Assembly: GCA_964534515.1 (NCBI GenBank)
Contig: CAZHPW010000002.1
Location: 1-48,923, forward strand
Length of the DNA: 48,923 nucleotides
Reading direction: 5' to 3'
From: UBA6115 sp964534515
Lineage (GTDB): Bacteria > Bacillota > Clostridia > Christensenellales > Aristaeellaceae
This document shows, in pieces, positions 1-7,871 of the stretch. Within the stretch, counting starts at the first letter, position 1, and every line of letters begins with the position of its first letter. The notes under the pieces were generated by a model. That model did no database searches, was not told where the DNA came from, and saw only the letters and a list, made by a program, of their open reading frames with translations. Both the position numbers and the translations under genes were made by a program.

Positions 1-1258
1 GGAAATCATTCTCATTGGGGATGACGGGCTCCAGCGCGCGTTCCGCCAGGGCGCCATGGCCGATTTCACGGCGGCCGGGTGAACGCATGCGACCGGCTTC
101 ACCGGTGGCGTAAGGCGGCATGTTGTAGTGATGGATGTAGCGCTTGGAATCCTCATTGGACAGACCGTCCAGAATCTGCGCGTCGCGCAGGCTGCCCAGC
201 GTGGTTACGGTCAGCGCCTGGGTCTGGCCACGGGTAAAGATGGCGGAACCATGGGCGCGCGGCAGAATGCCGACTTCGCACCAGATGGGACGCACTTCTT
301 CTTCCTTGCGGCCGTCAGGACGGATGCCTTCTTCAATGATCTTGCGGCGCATGACTTCCTTGTTCAGGTTGTACAGCGCGTCGCCCACTTCGCCTTCACG
401 GCCGGGGAAAATCTCGGCGAAATGCGCCTTGACTTCTTCCTTGACCTGCTCCTCACGGGCATGGCGCTCAGCGCGCTCATAGGAGGAGAAGCTGTATTCC
501 ACTTTTTCAAGGGCGTACTCGCGAACCGCGGCCACGATGTCTTCGCCGGTTGTCACCAGCGGGAAGTCCGCCTTGGGTTTGCCGATTTCGGCGACGATTT
601 TTTCTTGGAAGGCAACCAATTCCTTGATGGCCTCATGGGCGAACATGATGGCTTCCAGCATCACGTCTTCGCTCAGCTCATTGGCGCCGGCTTCCACCAT
701 CATGATGGCGTCCTTGGTGCCGGAGACGACCAGGTGCAGGTCGCTCTGCTCGCGCTGGGCTTCGTCGGGGTTTAAAATCAACTGCTTGTTGACGCGGCCG
801 ACCAGAACAGAACCGGTGGGGCCGGCCCATGGAATCTCGCTCACGGCCAGGACGATGGAAGAGCCCAGCATGGCGGGGATTTCCGGGGGGTTATTGGTGT
901 CAACGGACAGGGAGGTCGCGACCACCTGCACGTCATTGCGCATGCCCTTTGGGAAGAGCGGGCGCAGGGGGCGGTCAATCAGGCGGCAGGTCAGGATGGC
1001 CTTTTCGGTCGGCCGGCCTTCACGCTTGATGAAGCCGCCGGGGATTTTGCCAACGGCATAGTGCTTTTCTTCGTAATCAACGCTCAGCGGGAAAAAATCC
1101 ACGCCGTCGCGCGGTTTGTCAGAGGCGGTGGCGCTGACCATCAGCACGGTGTCGCCGTAGCGAACCAGGGCTGAGCCGGCGGCCTGTTCGGCGTAGCGGC
1201 CAAACTCAAAGCTGAGTGTGCGGCCCGCGAACTCCATTGAATAGGTCTTGTGTTCCAT
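1..1258 (-). CDS. pnp: Polyribonucleotide nucleotidyltransferase (PNPase), N-terminal part, cut by window edge
   Basis: Phosphorolytic 3'-5' exoribonuclease that degrades mRNA and acts in the cytoplasm or degradosome. Translating the minus strand from the ATG at 1258 gives a protein starting MEHKTYSMEF and continuing open for 419 codons to the left edge. It holds the first RNase PH-like core (motifs GGFIKREGRP and RLIDRPLRPLFP), the helical linker, and the start of the second core (IRPDGR, LPRAHGSAIF, GQTQ). The second core's end and the KH and S1 domains lie outside the window. A GGAG site sits about 13 bases before the ATG. It follows rpsO, the usual rpsO-pnp order, with a strong hairpin between them. 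The reading frame is unbroken. Confidence 0.96.
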   Translation of the reverse strand, partial: MEHKTYSMEFAGRTLSFEFGRYAEQAAGSALVRYGDTVLMVSATASDKPRDGVDFFPLSVDYEEKHYAVGKIPGGFIKREGRPTEKAILTCRLIDRPLRPLFPKGMRNDVQVVATSLSVDTNNPPEIPAMLGSSIVLAVSEIPWAGPTGSVLVGRVNKQLILNPDEAQREQSDLHLVVSGTKDAIMMVEAGANELSEDVMLEAIMFAHEAIKELVAFQEKIVAEIGKPKADFPLVTTGEDIVAAVREYALEKVEYSFSSYERAERHAREEQVKEEVKAHFAEIFPGREGEVGDALYNLNKEVMRRKIIEEGIRPDGRKEEEVRPIWCEVGILPRAHGSAIFTRGQTQALTVTTLGSLRDAQILDGLSNEDSKRYIHHYNMPPYATGEAGRMRSPGRREIGHGALAERALEPVIPNENDF

Positions 1259-1315
1259 GTTTTCTTTCTACTCCTTCATCTTCAGGCGCACTATTCAAAG
1301 GACGCCCCTTACATC

Positions 1316-1349
1316 AAAAAGGTCGAAACCCGCTCGTCGGGTTTCGACC
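1316..1349 (-). terminator. rpsO-pnp intergenic hairpin, terminator or processing site
   Basis: A perfect 12-bp inverted repeat (1321-1332 with 1338-1349, 5-base loop) is followed on the minus strand by five Ts. It lies directly after the rpsO stop and 58 bases before pnp. By form it is an intrinsic terminator. Since pnp lies just downstream with no other promoter that I recognise, it probably ends only part of the transcripts, or serves as an RNase III-type processing stem as in the E. coli rpsO-pnp operon. Confidence 0.85.
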
Positions 1350-1360
1350 GCTTGTGTGTC

Positions 1361-1624
1361 TTACTTGCGAAGCTCCAATTCGACAATCAGGCTGCGGTAG
1401 CGCTCGATGTCGGTCCGCATGAGGTAGTCCAGAAGTCCCCTGCGCTGACCGACCATCAGCAGCAAGCCTCTGCGGCTGTGGTGGTCCTTCTTGTTGATCT
1501 TGAGGTGTTCGTTGAGGTGGTTGATGCGCTGGGTCAGCAGGGCGATCTGTACCTCGGGTGAGCCGGTGTCGCCTTCGTGGCGGGCATACTTGGTCATAAT
1601 CTGGGATTTGAGTTCCTTGTCCAT
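1361..1624 (-). CDS. rpsO: 30S ribosomal protein S15
   Basis: Primary 16S rRNA-binding protein of the small subunit. The 87 residues match the usual 88-89 of the family and carry its signatures: GDTGSPEVQIALLT, INHLNEHL, HHSRRGLL and QRRGLLDYL. The ATG at 1624 is preceded by an AAGGAGGA ribosome site at 1629-1636. It is followed by a hairpin and then pnp. The leader from the predicted promoter is about 100 bases, long enough for the S15 autoregulatory fold known in other bacteria, but I could not fold it with certainty. Confidence 0.98.
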   Translation of the reverse strand: MDKELKSQIMTKYARHEGDTGSPEVQIALLTQRINHLNEHLKINKKDHHSRRGLLLMVGQRRGLLDYLMRTDIERYRSLIVELELRK

Positions 1625-1730
1625 GGGGTCCTCCTTTAATTACGCGGGTGGCGCCGCTTTTCATCCCCGTTTACACAGCAAGGCGTTGGAGAATCGCGAA
1701 ACCGTGCGAACGGATAATGCCACGTCTGTC

Positions 1731-1759
1731 ATGATAACACAGGAAGGACACCTTGTAAA
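1731..1759 (-). promoter_or_regulatory. Sigma-A-type promoter for rpsO-pnp
   Basis: On the minus strand, TTTACA (1759-1754) is followed after exactly 17 bases by TATCAT (1736-1731). The expected transcript start near 1724 gives a leader of about 100 bases before rpsO. It is divergent from the promoter at 1783-1811. Confidence 0.7.
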
Positions 1760-1782
1760 CACTTTTGCTGCCATCCCTTTTC

Positions 1783-1811
1783 TTGTCTGAAGGCGCTCTA
1801 TATGGTATAAT
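1783..1811 (+). promoter_or_regulatory. Sigma-A-type promoter for the parE-parC operon
   Basis: TTGTCT (1783-1788), a 17-base spacer, then a consensus TATAAT (1806-1811). The expected start near 1818 leaves a leader of about 54 bases that contains a perfect hairpin just before the ribosome site. Confidence 0.8.
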
Positions 1812-1827
1812 TGCGGCAGTTTCAACC

Positions 1828-1850
1828 GCAGCCGGCACAATGCCGGCTGC
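1828..1850 (+). promoter_or_regulatory. Perfect leader hairpin before parE
   Basis: A 10-bp perfect inverted repeat, 1828-1837 with 1841-1850, and a 3-base loop, about ten bases from the predicted transcript start and ten before GGAG (1861-1864). There is no T-run after it, so it is not a terminator. Possible roles are stabilising the 5' end of the mRNA or affecting translation. Confidence 0.6.
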
Positions 1851-1871
1851 AAATCTGCAAGGAGACGTTTG

Positions 1872-3851
1872 ATGGCGCAAAACTATACATCTGAAAATAT
1901 CCAGGTTCTGGAGGAATTGGACGCGGTCCGCCTCAGGCCCGGTATGTACATTGGTTCCACGGGCAGCCGCGGCTTGCACCACCTGCTCTGGGAAATTGTT
2001 GACAACGCGATTGACGAGGCCAGCAATGACTTCGCTACGGAGATATCGGTCACCCTCCACCAGGATGGTTCCGCTAGCGTCTGGGACAACGGCCGCGGCG
2101 TGCCGGTGGACCCGCACCCCACGCTCAAGATTTCCGGCATTGAGGTCATTTATACCAAGCTGCACGCCGGCGGCAAATTTGACCATAAAAACTACAATTA
2201 CTCAGGCGGCCTGCACGGCGTAGGCGCGTCTGTCGTCAATGCCCTCTCCTCCTGGATGACGGTGGAATCCTTCCGCGACTGGACGCACTGGCGCATCCGC
2301 TTTGAGACGCAGACGGACCCCAAGACTAAGAAGGTCTACCCCGGGCGTGCCACCGCACCGCTTGAAAAGGTGGGCAACACCAGAAAGCGCGGCACCCTGG
2401 TCCGCTTTCTGCCCGACAGCACCATCTTTGAGGAAACCAGCTTCAACGGTGAGCAGGTGTCCAGACGCCTGCGCGAATTGGCCTATCTGAACAAAGGCCT
2501 TCTGATTCATTTTACCGATGAGCGCGCGGCCGCCCCCCACAACCAGACCCGCAGTTTCCAATACGACGGCGGAATTGCCGACTATGTCAAGTTTCTCAAT
2601 ACCGACAAGAGCACCCTCAATGACGGCGTCATCATGCTGGAAGGCATGAAAGACAATGTCATGATGCAGGTAGCCATTCAGTTTACCGACTCCTATACCG
2701 AGTCGCTGTTTTCCTATGTCAACAACATCCCCACCGGTGAGGGCGGCACCCATGAGATAGGCTTTCGCACGGCGCTGACCAAGGCTTTTAATGATTACGC
2801 GCGCAAAATCGGCGCGCTCAAGGAAAAGGACGCCAACCTGGCGGGTGAGGACTTCCGCGAGGGCATGACAGCCGTTTTGGCCGTCAAGGTCTCCAACCCC
2901 CAGTTTGAAGGCCAGACCAAAGGCCGCCTGGGCAATACCGAAGTCCGGCCGATTATTGAAGCCATCGCCAGCCAGAAACTGTCCGAATACCTGGAAGACC
3001 TGCGCAACGCCGCTGTCGCCCAGAGCATCATTGAAAAATCCATCAAGTCCGCCAAAGTGCGTGAAGCCGCGCGCAAAGCCAGGGATGTCGCCCGCGCCAA
3101 GAATGAGCTGGAAGCGGCGCCCTTGGTGGGCAAGCTGTCCTCCTGTACCGGGCGCAACGCCAAGGAAAACGAGCTCTTCATCGTTGAGGGCGATTCCGCC
3201 GGCGGCAGCGCCAAGCAAGGCCGTGACAGGCGGTTCCAGGCCATTTTACCCCTGCGCGGCAAGCCCTTGAACGTTGAGAAAAAGCGCCTGGACCAGGTGC
3301 TGGCCAATGAGGAGTTCCGCTCCATCATCACGGCGCTGGGCACCAACATTGACCGGGATTTTAACCTGTCTTCCTTGAAGTATGACAAGGTCATCATCCT
3401 CTCTGACGCGGACCAGGACGGCGCCCACATCCGGGCCATCTTGCTGACCTTCTTCTTCCGCTACATGCGTGAGTTGATTACGGAAGGCCATGTCTACATC
3501 GGCATGCCGCCTTTGTACCTCATCAAGTACGGCAACAAAGAGATTTACGCCTATGACGACAAGGAGCTCAATACCTTGATTCCCAAAGGCAAGGCCTATA
3601 CCCTGCAGCGCTACAAAGGCTTGGGCGAGATGAACCCGGAGCAATTGTGGCAGACCACCATGGATCCCGCCTCCCGCAAGTTAACCCAGGTCACCATAGA
3701 GGACGGCGCGGAGTCAGACAGGCTCATTACCATCCTCATGGGCGATAAGGTGGAACCCCGCCGGGAGTACATCTCCGAGAACGCCAATTTCAACAAACCT
3801 GACCTGTTTTTGGAGCAGCATGAGCAGCATGTGAAGGAGAACCATGGCTAA
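1872..3851 (+). CDS. parE: Type IIA DNA topoisomerase subunit B (ParE/GyrB family, probably topoisomerase IV)
   Basis: ATPase subunit of a type IIA topoisomerase that, with the next gene, relaxes, decatenates or supercoils DNA. The 659 residues show the GHKL ATPase (EIVDNAIDEA with E41 and N45, DNGRGVP, GGLHGVGASVVNA), the transducer, the TOPRIM domain (EGDSAGGSA, then DADQDGAH) and the C-terminal QRYKGLGEMN block. I chose the ATG at 1872, seven bases after GGAG; a TTG at 1869 is also in frame. It overlaps the A-subunit gene by 8 bases. B subunits of gyrase and topoisomerase IV are hard to tell apart. The ParE call rests on the partner lacking a GyrA box and on the locus not being the dnaA-recF region. 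Confidence 0.85.
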   Translation: MAQNYTSENIQVLEELDAVRLRPGMYIGSTGSRGLHHLLWEIVDNAIDEASNDFATEISVTLHQDGSASVWDNGRGVPVDPHPTLKISGIEVIYTKLHAGGKFDHKNYNYSGGLHGVGASVVNALSSWMTVESFRDWTHWRIRFETQTDPKTKKVYPGRATAPLEKVGNTRKRGTLVRFLPDSTIFEETSFNGEQVSRRLRELAYLNKGLLIHFTDERAAAPHNQTRSFQYDGGIADYVKFLNTDKSTLNDGVIMLEGMKDNVMMQVAIQFTDSYTESLFSYVNNIPTGEGGTHEIGFRTALTKAFNDYARKIGALKEKDANLAGEDFREGMTAVLAVKVSNPQFEGQTKGRLGNTEVRPIIEAIASQKLSEYLEDLRNAAVAQSIIEKSIKSAKVREAARKARDVARAKNELEAAPLVGKLSSCTGRNAKENELFIVEGDSAGGSAKQGRDRRFQAILPLRGKPLNVEKKRLDQVLANEEFRSIITALGTNIDRDFNLSSLKYDKVIILSDADQDGAHIRAILLTFFFRYMRELITEGHVYIGMPPLYLIKYGNKEIYAYDDKELNTLIPKGKAYTLQRYKGLGEMNPEQLWQTTMDPASRKLTQVTIEDGAESDRLITILMGDKVEPRREYISENANFNKPDLFLEQHEQHVKENHG

Positions 3852-6282
3852 GAAACCTTTTGAAGAAAGATTGCATGAGGTCATCCAATCCTCCTTGGAG
3901 GAAGTGCTCTCCGGCTCCATGATGCCCTATGCCGAGCACGTCATATTGGAACGTGCCCTGCCCCGGGTTGAGGATGGTTTAAAGCCCGTTCAGCGCCGAA
4001 TCCTCTACACCATGCAGGAGTTGGGCCTCTCCCCTGATAAGCCGCACCGCAAATGCGCCCGCATCGTCGGTGATTGTTTGGGTAAGTACCACCCCCATGG
4101 TGAATCCTCCGTTTATGACGCCCTGGTCCGCATGGCGCAGCCTTTTTCCATGCGCGGGATGCTGGTGGACGGCCACGGCAACTTCGGCTCCATGGACGGT
4201 GACACCGCCGCCGCGATGCGCTATACCGAAGCCAGGATGTCTCCCCTGGCGCTGGAGATGCTGCGCGACATCCAGAAGGAAACCGTTCCCTTCCGGCTGA
4301 ACTTTGACGACACATTAAAGGAACCCGATCTCCTGCCTGCCCGCTACCCCAACATGCTGGTCAACGGCGCGTCCGGTATCGCGGTCGGCCTGGCCACCAA
4401 CATCCCCCCGCACAACCTGGTTGAAACCATCAAGGCAGCCATTCACCTGATGGAAAACCCGGATGCCACCCTGGAAGACATCATGGAGCTGCTTCCGGCG
4501 CCTGACTTCCCCACCGGCGGCATCCTGCTGGACACTGATGAAATCAAAAACGCTTACGCGACCGGCCGCGGCAAACTGACCCTGCGCGCCAAGGTAGATA
4601 TTGAGGAAGGCAAATCCGGACGCCACATGCTGGCCATCTCAGAAGTCCCTTACCAGGTCAACAAGGCCCAGATGCTGGAGAAAATCCTCCGCCTGTCCGA
4701 AGAAAAAAAGGCCGCCCTGGGCAGCATCTATGACATCAGGGATGAGTCCGACCGGACCGGTCTTCGCGCGGTCATCGAACTGAAGAAAGAAGCCGACCCC
4801 AAGGCGGTTCTGGCCTTCCTGTACAAGTATTCCGACATGCAGGTCACCTTTGGCGTCAACCTGGTGGCCATTGCCAATGGCAAGCCCGTGCAGATGGGCA
4901 TCCTTGAAGCGCTCAGCCACTACATCAACCACCAAAAAACCGTGGTCACCAAGCGTACCCGCTATGACCTGGACCACGCCAAGCAGCGCCTCCACATCTT
5001 GGAAGGCTTGATTACGGCGGTGGACAACCTGGATGAGGTTATCGCCCTCATCCGCGCGTCCAAGAGCGGCAAGGAAGCCAAGGAGCGCTTGATGGCGCGC
5101 TTCGGCTTTACGGACGCCCAGGCCCAGGCCATTTTGGACCTGCGCCTGCAGCGCTTGACCGGCCTTGAGATTTTGACCCTGCGCGAGGAACACGCGGCGA
5201 CTGTCAAGCTGATTGCCAAACTGGAAGGCATTTTGAAACACGAAAAACGCCTGATTGCCACCATCAAGGAAGAACTGCAGGAGATTTCGGACAAGTACGG
5301 CGATGAGCGCCGCACCGTCATTCAAAAGCAGAGCGAGGAAGAGCAGGAAAAGCTGATTCAAAGCGAAGTGCCCGTGCCGGAGGAAACCGTGGTGGTCATC
5401 ACCCGGGGCGGCCAGTTGCGCAGGATGAGCCAGCGCGTCTGGGAGAAGGCGGACTTGCCCAGCAATGTGAGCGAAATGCCCTGGTATGTGTTCCAGGCCA
5501 TGACCGACCAGACCCTGCTGTTCTTCACCCAGATTGGCAACTGCTACCAGGTGCCTGTCATCCAGCTGGAAGAATCCTTCCGGCCCAAGGACAGGGGCAC
5601 GGTGCTGGCCGGTGTGCTCAACGGCCTTGAAAACGGCGAGGACTGCGTCAGCATCATGATTCTGCCCGGCAATGAGGACCAGATTCAGGACGACCTGTTC
5701 TTCTTCACCGAAAAGGGCATGGTTAAGCGCACCGCGCTGAAGGAATACGTCACCAGGCGCAGCAAGGTTGCCGCCATCGGCCTTGAAAAGGGCGACAAGG
5801 TGGTTTCGGTCGGGACACTCAAGCCCAGCGATGACATCTATTGCCTGTCAAAGACCGGCATGCTCATCCGCTTCTCTGAGGAAGAGGTCTCCTCCACCGG
5901 ACGCGTCACAAGGGGCGTCAAGGGCATTCGCTTGGGCGCCAAGGACACACTGCTGTCCGCCGGCGGCATTCAGGACGGGGATGCTCTCATGCTGGTGTCC
6001 GAGCGCGGCTACATGAAGCGCGTGCCGGGCAGCATGATTGACAGCCAGAAGCGCGCGGGCAAGGGCGTCCACTCCTTCTATTTCAATAAGAACGGCAGCA
6101 ACGGCACCTATGTCGCCGCCTCCTTTGTAACCGATGTCCCCCGCGCGTTCACCGTGCGAACCTCCATGGGCCAGGATGTCCCCTTCAACACCGAGGACAT
6201 CGCTCAGCAGAAATTGACCGAACGCGGCAAGCCCTATGTGATGGCGGTCATGGATGACATCGTGACTGAAATCATCCTCTAA
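3844..6282 (+). CDS. parC: Type IIA DNA topoisomerase subunit A (ParC/GyrA family, probably topoisomerase IV)
   Basis: DNA-breaking subunit with the catalytic Tyr127 in AAAMRYTEA. The quinolone region reads HPHGESSVYD, with Ser88 and Asp92 at the positions of E. coli GyrA Ser83 and Asp87, so it has the sensitive-type residues. The winged-helix and tower regions (LPARYPN, GIAVGLATNIPPHN) are followed by a beta-pinwheel from about residue 510. The GyrA box (QRRGGKG) expected at the start of the pinwheel is absent; only a late QKRAGKG occurs, at the position of E. coli KSRATKG. This favours topoisomerase IV-like activity over gyrase. The 812-residue length is close to B. subtilis ParC. The start overlaps parE by 8 bases. 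Annotation as gyrA remains possible. Confidence 0.85.
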   Translation: MAKKPFEERLHEVIQSSLEEVLSGSMMPYAEHVILERALPRVEDGLKPVQRRILYTMQELGLSPDKPHRKCARIVGDCLGKYHPHGESSVYDALVRMAQPFSMRGMLVDGHGNFGSMDGDTAAAMRYTEARMSPLALEMLRDIQKETVPFRLNFDDTLKEPDLLPARYPNMLVNGASGIAVGLATNIPPHNLVETIKAAIHLMENPDATLEDIMELLPAPDFPTGGILLDTDEIKNAYATGRGKLTLRAKVDIEEGKSGRHMLAISEVPYQVNKAQMLEKILRLSEEKKAALGSIYDIRDESDRTGLRAVIELKKEADPKAVLAFLYKYSDMQVTFGVNLVAIANGKPVQMGILEALSHYINHQKTVVTKRTRYDLDHAKQRLHILEGLITAVDNLDEVIALIRASKSGKEAKERLMARFGFTDAQAQAILDLRLQRLTGLEILTLREEHAATVKLIAKLEGILKHEKRLIATIKEELQEISDKYGDERRTVIQKQSEEEQEKLIQSEVPVPEETVVVITRGGQLRRMSQRVWEKADLPSNVSEMPWYVFQAMTDQTLLFFTQIGNCYQVPVIQLEESFRPKDRGTVLAGVLNGLENGEDCVSIMILPGNEDQIQDDLFFFTEKGMVKRTALKEYVTRRSKVAAIGLEKGDKVVSVGTLKPSDDIYCLSKTGMLIRFSEEEVSSTGRVTRGVKGIRLGAKDTLLSAGGIQDGDALMLVSERGYMKRVPGSMIDSQKRAGKGVHSFYFNKNGSNGTYVAASFVTDVPRAFTVRTSMGQDVPFNTEDIAQQKLTERGKPYVMAVMDDIVTEIIL

Positions 6283-6331
6283 GTTCATTCCCGGGTAAAA
6301 TCCATCAAAATGAAAGGAGGCGGAGAACGCC

Positions 6332-7399
6332 ATGCGGCTGTATACCTCCCATAAGCACGCCTTGGTTTGGCTCGTCATCACCGGTGCCCTGGTCGCGTTT
6401 TTAACCGCCTCCCCCATGCCGGCTGTCAGTTATCTGGGCATGGCTCCGGTTATCCTGCCCCCAGTGCTTTTGTTTACCGTGGCCTTGGCCGGCATCCTGC
6501 CGGCAGTTGCCGGGCTGGCTCTGATGCTGCTGGGCGCCTTTGTGGTCTTTGGGGCGGATGGGCTTTGGTTTGCCCTTTATCTTTTGCCCATCACCGCGGC
6601 TTTTGCCGTCTGCCTTGAAAAAAAGGTGCCCTTCTTTAAGACCGCAGCCATAATGCTTGGCGTGTTTGTTTTCAGTATGGCTTTCCTCTTCTTTTTCCTG
6701 CAGCGTGCCTCCGGCGGCGCTTTATACAAGGCGGCGGCCAGCGCCGCCATCGCGGGGCTTGAAAGCCTGCCCTACCGGGATGGGTTCCTTTACACCCTCT
6801 GGAAGAGCGGGTTTATCTCCCACGGCCTGCCCAGTGATACCCAAGCGCTCATCAGCAACGGCCTGGGCGGATGGACCTTCAGCCCGGAGGTCTTGTCCGA
6901 GTTCTACAAACAGATTGATAGCCGCCTGGTGGCCTTGCTCGCCGCTTATTTTCCCAGCATGCTGACGGGCTACTCTATTATGCTGTCCTTCCCCATTTTG
7001 GGGCTGGCGGTTAAAATGGGCGTCCGCAAAGACACCGCGCCTTCCCTGGGCATGCCGCCTTTCTCCAAGTGGTTTCTGCCCAAAAGCGCAAACCCGGCTT
7101 TGCTGATTCTGGCCGCCGGCTACCTCTTGGCCTCCTTTTCCAACCAGGTGGTCTTGGGTACTGCGGGTCAATTGATGTATAATGTATTCTCAAGTGTGAT
7201 TCTGATTCAGGGGCTTGCGCTGCTCAATTACTTTTTGAAGCGCCGCGGCACCAGGCCGGGCTTCCGCCTGGTTCTCCTGGTGCTCCTGATGCTCATCCTT
7301 CCCACGGCTGGGCTGATGCTGGGTGTCTTTGACCAATTGGCCGACCCGCGCAAACTCAGGCAGCCGGACAAAACCGACGAAACAAACCAAAGTATATAG
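6332..7399 (+). CDS. YybS-like (DUF2232) multi-pass membrane protein
   Basis: A very hydrophobic 355-residue protein with about eight predicted membrane segments, for example around residues 10-30, 38-75, 80-95, 105-125, 200-225, 250-275 and 300-325, and a short charged C-terminal tail. Size, topology and position just before rplI and dnaB match the YybS/DUF2232 family of Bacillota. Its molecular function is unsettled; some relatives resemble S components of ECF transporters. The ATG at 6332 follows AAAGGAGG (6313-6320) and a second GGAG (6322-6325). In B. subtilis the phosphodiesterase gene gdpP/yybT lies between yybS and rplI; here it is missing and rplI follows after 9 bases. Confidence 0.7.
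   Translation: MRLYTSHKHALVWLVITGALVAFLTASPMPAVSYLGMAPVILPPVLLFTVALAGILPAVAGLALMLLGAFVVFGADGLWFALYLLPITAAFAVCLEKKVPFFKTAAIMLGVFVFSMAFLFFFLQRASGGALYKAAASAAIAGLESLPYRDGFLYTLWKSGFISHGLPSDTQALISNGLGGWTFSPEVLSEFYKQIDSRLVALLAAYFPSMLTGYSIMLSFPILGLAVKMGVRKDTAPSLGMPPFSKWFLPKSANPALLILAAGYLLASFSNQVVLGTAGQLMYNVFSSVILIQGLALLNYFLKRRGTRPGFRLVLLVLLMLILPTAGLMLGVFDQLADPRKLRQPDKTDETNQSI
7154..7183 (+). promoter_or_regulatory. Possible internal promoter for rplI-dnaB
   Basis: Inside the yybS-like gene, TTGGGT (7154-7159) is followed after 18 bases by a perfect TATAAT (7178-7183), about 225 bases before rplI. It could give rplI and dnaB separate expression. The -35 is weak and the position is inside a coding region, so it may be chance. 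Confidence 0.35.
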
Positions 7400-7408
7400 G
7401 AGGTCGAC

Positions 7409-7858
7409 ATGAAAGTTATTTTATTGCAGGATATCCCGGGCAGCGGCAAGAAGGGTCAGATTTTGAATGTATCCGACGGTTATGCCCGCAATTTCCTCTT
7501 CCCCCGCAAATGGGCCATGGAAGCGACACCCCACGCCATCGCCGAGGTGGAGCGCAAGAACGAGATTGAGCGCGCCAAGGAAATGGCCAGGCGCCAAGAA
7601 GCCGAAGACCTGGCCCGGGAGCTCAAGGACAAGGTCATCAACATCCAGGCCAAGGGCGGGGAAAAAGGCAAGCTCTACGGCAGCGTGACCACCCAGGAAA
7701 TCGCCGAGGCGCTCAATGAGCAGCACAAGATTGAATTGGACAAGCGCAAGATTGAGCTGTCTGAGACCATCCGCAACGCCGGTGACACCCAGGTCACGGT
7801 CAGCCTGTACGCGGGCGTCAAGGTTCAAATGACGGTCCGCGTCACCACAATCCACTAA
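7409..7858 (+). CDS. rplI: 50S ribosomal protein L9
   Basis: Binds 23S rRNA near the L1 stalk and helps maintain reading frame. The 149 residues start MKVILLQDIPGSGKKG and continue through VSDGYARNFLFP (N-terminal RNA-binding domain), a long charged central helix (about 45-75), and the C-terminal domain (GKLYGSVT, then VTVSLYAGV). This is the full family length. GGAGG lies six bases before the ATG. It is followed after 13 bases by dnaB, the usual rplI-dnaB pairing. Confidence 0.98.
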   Translation: MKVILLQDIPGSGKKGQILNVSDGYARNFLFPRKWAMEATPHAIAEVERKNEIERAKEMARRQEAEDLARELKDKVINIQAKGGEKGKLYGSVTTQEIAEALNEQHKIELDKRKIELSETIRNAGDTQVTVSLYAGVKVQMTVRVTTIH

Positions 7859-7871
7859 TCCGGAGGCCAGT

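Noticed and set aside
128..775. Plus-strand open frame of 215 codons at the left edge
   Set aside because: It is the reverse side of pnp, whose minus-strand translation is unmistakable.
1828..1850. Terminator before parE
   Set aside because: The hairpin is perfect but is followed by mixed sequence and the ribosome site, not by a T-run.
2202..3218. Open frame of 338 codons on the minus strand opposite parE
   Set aside because: It lies wholly within a clear topoisomerase gene, shows no family motif, and arises from the GC-rich codon pattern.
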